The notes under the pieces are model-generated. The model was not told the origin of the DNA and did not search any database. It saw only the letters and a program-made list of their open reading frames with translations. This document shows positions 16,862 to 19,296 of a DNA stretch of 19,296 nt, piece by piece. Both the position numbers and the translations under genes were made by a program. The DNA lies in assembly GCA_047611425.1 (NCBI GenBank), contig JBLFWJ010000045.1, forward strand, positions 1 through 19,296. Direction: 5' to 3'. The stretch is from JBLFWJ01 sp047611425. GTDB taxonomy: Bacteria > Bacteroidota > Bacteroidia > UBA10329. Numbering within the stretch: the stretch's first letter is position 1; each line of letters begins with the position of its first letter.

Positions 16862-16938
16862 GAGATGCTTCGTTCCTCAGCGAAACAAATGGAAAACAGG
16901 TCAGCATCTATTTGTTCCGCTGAGGAACTAAGCGTCTC
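16862..16938. repeat. Imperfect inverted repeat, 29-bp arms (REP/MITE-like)
   Basis: The arms at 16862-16890 and 16910-16938 are inverted copies with three mismatches out of 29, separated by a 19-nt spacer. The shared core is GTTCCTCAGCG. The right arm also contains its own small hairpin GTTCC-GCTGA-GGAAC, which is decayed in the left arm. The spacer contains CAGCATCT, echoing AGATGCT in the left arm. The layout resembles dispersed palindromic elements (REP/BIME or small MITE) common between genes in Bacteroidota. No transposase or target-site duplication is evident. Confidence 0.7.
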
Positions 16939-17026
16939 GGAATCTAGCAACAATGCCATTAAGTGCGGCTCTTACCGATTCTAGTTTTTCAAGTAGACTT
17001 CTTTGCGAATAAGGGAAAGAAGAAAT

Positions 17027-17059
17027 AAAAAAGCCGCTCTGAAAAATCAGAGCGGCTTT
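17027..17059 (-). terminator. Rho-independent terminator of gap
   Basis: A perfect 13-bp stem AAAGCCGCTCTGA/TCAGAGCGGCTTT (17030-17042 with 17047-17059) with an AAAA loop. In the minus-strand transcript it is followed by a run of six U. It begins about 20 nt after the gap stop codon. Confidence 0.93.
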
Positions 17060-17078
17060 GAATTCAATATTGATAATA

Positions 17079-18542
17079 TCAGTAATAGTGCAATCTTCTT
17101 ACACCAGTAACATACTTCGAAAGACGCATTACCTGCCGAGTATAACCATACTCATTGTCGTACCAAGCATAGATTACAACGTTTCTTCCATCGTTAGAAA
17201 CGATGGTCGCATTGCTGTCATAGATTGATGCACAGCTGTCTCCAACAATATCGGATGACACTAATTCGTGAGAAGTAGCGTACCGAATCTGCTCAACCAG
17301 CTTTCCGTTCAATGCGGCATTCTTCATAGCGGCATTCACATCCTCAACCGTCACTTCTTTTCCAAGCGTTAGGTTAAGAATCGCCAAAGATCCGTCTGGA
17401 GTTGGTACCCGAACTGCATTGGCAGTCAACTTGCCATCCAAAACTGGAATCACCTTAGAAACCGCCTTTCCAGCACCTGTTTCGGTGATCACCATATTCA
17501 ATGCTGCAGAACGACCTCTTCTATACTTCTTGTGGAAGTTGTCCAACAAGTTCTGGTCATTCGTGTACGCGTGAATCGTTTCGATATGCCCTTTTTCCAC
17601 TCCAAATGTTTCTTCCATAACGGCCAAAACCGGAGAAATCGCATTCGTTGTACAAGAAGCTGCCGACCAGATATCGTGATCCGCAGGATTGAACATCTTA
17701 TGGTTTACACCATGAACGATGTTCGGGATATTTCCTTTTCCAGGAGCAGTTAGCATCACTTTGCTAACTCCTTTCGATTTTAAGTGAAGTCCTAGCTCTT
17801 CTTCGTCTCTCCAAACTCCAGTGTTGTCAATCACCAACGCATCGTTGATCCCATATTGGGTGTAATCGATGGTGGATGGATCGTTAGAGGAAATCATATT
17901 CACCTTATGACCGTTGATAATCAATGCTTCGTTCTCAACATCAACCGTTACAGTTCCCGGGAATGGCCCATGAACAGAATCCGTTCTTAAAAGATCGGCT
18001 CTCTTTCTGATGTCCAATTCAGAGTTTGATCGAGATACGATTGCACGCAATCTCAATTGATCTCCTTTTGCAGATTGAGCAATCAGCTCTCTTGCAGCCA
18101 ATCGACCGATTCTACCAAATCCGTAAAGAATTACGTCTCTCGGCTCAGAACCGGGTCTTCCATCATTGATGAAGCTGCCAATCTTTCCATTTAGGAATCC
18201 AGCTACTTCACATTTTCCTTCTTCAATCCACTCATGAGTTAATTTCCCAAGGTCGATTTTTGCAGGAGCAAGATCCATTGCAAGGATTCCTTCGGCAATT
18301 GCCAACGTATCTGCAACGGTGATTTGCTTACCCACCATTTCTCTTGCGTAATCGTGGTGACCAAGAATTTCGCTCACGCTTCGATCATGCAATTGCTGAC
18401 GGAACATAATCAGTTCCACTGCGCTATCAAATCGAAGTGATCCGATAATGGACATTAGTTTGATGGCTGATCGCTCCTGATCGATCCAGCTACCTAATTC
18501 AGACTCGAACCCTTGGGCCGCTGCTGTCATTTCTGAACTCAT
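17079..18542 (-). CDS. gap: Long-form glyceraldehyde-3-phosphate dehydrogenase
   Basis: A 487-aa phosphorylating GAPDH that interconverts glyceraldehyde-3-phosphate and 1,3-bisphosphoglycerate. Residues 1-135 are an extra helical N-terminal region absent from the usual ~335-aa enzyme. The catalytic part then has the Rossmann motif YGFGRIGR (140-147), SAASCTTN with nucleophile Cys297, His324 in HAYT, and AWYDNEYGYT (459-468). After the second strand the sequence reads AIVSRSNS, without the Asp that usually selects NAD, so NADP use is possible (inference). Similar long forms occur in Bacteroidota and some gammaproteobacteria. The gene lies between the rpoD terminator and its own terminator, so it is probably monocistronic. 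No clear promoter is visible in the 38 nt between the rpoD terminator and the ATG. Confidence 0.93.
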   Translation of the reverse strand: MSSEMTAAAQGFESELGSWIDQERSAIKLMSIIGSLRFDSAVELIMFRQQLHDRSVSEILGHHDYAREMVGKQITVADTLAIAEGILAMDLAPAKIDLGKLTHEWIEEGKCEVAGFLNGKIGSFINDGRPGSEPRDVILYGFGRIGRLAARELIAQSAKGDQLRLRAIVSRSNSELDIRKRADLLRTDSVHGPFPGTVTVDVENEALIINGHKVNMISSNDPSTIDYTQYGINDALVIDNTGVWRDEEELGLHLKSKGVSKVMLTAPGKGNIPNIVHGVNHKMFNPADHDIWSAASCTTNAISPVLAVMEETFGVEKGHIETIHAYTNDQNLLDNFHKKYRRGRSAALNMVITETGAGKAVSKVIPVLDGKLTANAVRVPTPDGSLAILNLTLGKEVTVEDVNAAMKNAALNGKLVEQIRYATSHELVSSDIVGDSCASIYDSNATIVSNDGRNVVIYAWYDNEYGYTRQVMRLSKYVTGVRRLHYY

Positions 18543-18580
18543 TGTTCTAAATGTTTATTGGTTGAAAAGGTTTAAAAAGG

Positions 18581-18608
18581 AAAAAGGCCATGTTTCCATA
18601 GCCTTTTT
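18581..18608 (-). terminator. Rho-independent terminator of rpoD
   Basis: In the minus-strand RNA, AAAAAGGCUAUG and CAUGGCCUUUUU pair over 12 bp, with one U-G wobble, around a GAAA tetraloop, ending in a U-rich tail. It starts 10 nt after the rpoD stop. On the plus strand the wobble becomes a C/A mismatch, which supports use on the minus strand. Confidence 0.85.
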
Positions 18609-18617
18609 GTTGTTGTC

Positions 18618-19296
18618 TTATCCCAAGTATGCTTTAAGCAGCTTACTTCTGGAAGTGTGTCGAAGCCTTCGAATGGCTTTCTCCTTGATCTGTCTAACTC
18701 GCTCTCGTGTCAAATCGAATTTCGCTCCAATCTCTTCCAAGGTTAGTCCGTGATTCATTCCAATTCCGAAGAACAACTTCACCACATCTCGCTCTCTTTC
18801 CGTCAAAGTTGAAAGTGATCTTTCAATCTCCTTCTGAAGAGACTCGTTCATCAACGTGCTATCCGCTCTTGGAGAATCGTGATTCACCAAAACATCAATC
18901 AAACTGTTGTCTTCTCCTTGTACAAAAGGAGCATCCATTGATACGTGACGACCTGCAACGCGCATGGTATCAGCCACTTTTGTCTCTGGAATATCAAGCA
19001 CTTCTGCTAATTCCTCAGCAGACGGCTCACGCTCAAACTTCTGCTCTAATGCAGAAAACGCCTTATTGATTTTGTTCAATGATCCAACCTGATTCAAAGG
19101 CAGACGTACAATTCTTGATTGCTCGGCCAATGCCTGAAGAATAGACTGACGAATCCACCATACTGCGTATGAAATGAATTTGAAACCTCTTGTTTCATCA
19201 AATCGCTGTGCAGCCTTGATCAATCCAAGGTTTCCTTCGTTGATAAGGTCAGGAAGACTCAACCCTTGATTCTGGTATTGCTTAGAAACAGAAACC
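18618..19296 (-). CDS. rpoD: RNA polymerase primary sigma factor RpoD/SigA, partial
   Basis: The housekeeping sigma-70 factor, cut by the right edge: 225 C-terminal residues are present and the frame is open through 19296 (VSVSKQYQNQGLSLPDL). Region 2 shows LINEGNLGLIKAAQRFDETRG followed by YAVWWIRQSI (2.3-2.4). Region 3 begins near RIVRLPLNQVGSLNKI. Region 4 has LTLEEIGAKFDLTRERVRQIKEKAIRRLR, the -35-binding helix-turn-helix, and the protein ends KLLKAYLG. The Bacteroidota primary sigma factor is short (about 287 aa), so roughly 60 residues are missing upstream. This factor type recognises the TTG/TAnnTTTG promoters noted elsewhere in this window. The terminator follows 10 nt downstream. Confidence 0.95.
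   Translation of the reverse strand, partial: VSVSKQYQNQGLSLPDLINEGNLGLIKAAQRFDETRGFKFISYAVWWIRQSILQALAEQSRIVRLPLNQVGSLNKINKAFSALEQKFEREPSAEELAEVLDIPETKVADTMRVAGRHVSMDAPFVQGEDNSLIDVLVNHDSPRADSTLMNESLQKEIERSLSTLTERERDVVKLFFGIGMNHGLTLEEIGAKFDLTRERVRQIKEKAIRRLRHTSRSKLLKAYLG

Larger units (their letters stand above)
16659..17078. other. Non-coding stretch between tatC and gap
   Basis: This 420-bp region has no credible gene on either strand. From left to right it holds the tatC promoter candidate, a T-rich patch around 16755, a small AT-rich hairpin (16807-16832), a long inverted repeat (16862-16938) and the gap terminator (17027-17059). It is the largest gap between genes in the window. Confidence 0.7.

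Noticed and set aside
1..19296. CRISPR array, tRNA, rRNA, insertion sequence or defence island
   Set aside because: No regularly spaced repeats, cloverleaf, rRNA-like segment, transposase, integrase or nuclease motif was seen on either strand.

Overview
The window looks like a chromosomal segment of a Bacteroidota bacterium. The evidence is a set of type IX secretion system (T9SS) genes (a PorU-type C25 sortase, PorV and a cargo protein with a type A sorting domain), a DUF5686 outer-membrane protein with a CarboxypepD_reg-like domain, a short Bacteroidota-type primary sigma factor ending in YLG, and promoter-like TAnnTTTG boxes. The bases are moderately AT-rich, and signal peptides often start at an ATG one or two codons inside a possible TTG/GTG start. 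Order and family cannot be fixed from the sequence; a marine Flavobacteriales/Cytophagales-like lineage is a guess.

Layout. 1-1018 (-): 5' part of pabB, cut by the left edge. 1240-2805 (+): secreted T9SS cargo, sharing a strong bidirectional terminator (2819-2864) with convergent hemH. 10132-2888 (-): porV, porU and hemH in one direction; the PorU is very long (1686 aa). 10288-12418 (+): acyltransferase, pssA and purS, tightly packed with a 17-nt overlap between the last two. 16658-12419 (-): tatC, a DUF5686 protein and lptB, the last two sharing one base at stop and start. 16659-17078: a non-coding stretch holding a tatC promoter candidate, a 29-bp-arm inverted repeat and the gap terminator. 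18542-17079 (-): long-form gap. 19296-18618 (-): rpoD, cut by the right edge, with its own terminator before gap.

Functionally the window is mostly envelope biogenesis and export: T9SS sorting (PorU/PorV and a cargo), Tat translocation, LPS transport ATPase, an outer-membrane barrel protein, phospholipid head-group synthesis and an acyltransferase. Housekeeping genes for folate (pabB), haem (hemH), purine (purS), glycolysis (gap) and transcription (rpoD) are interspersed. There is no sign of phage, transposase, CRISPR, tRNA or rRNA. No clearly undescribed system was found; the features most worth a second look are the domain-rich PorU, the DUF5686-lptB coupling, the intergenic inverted repeat and the unusual GAPDH.
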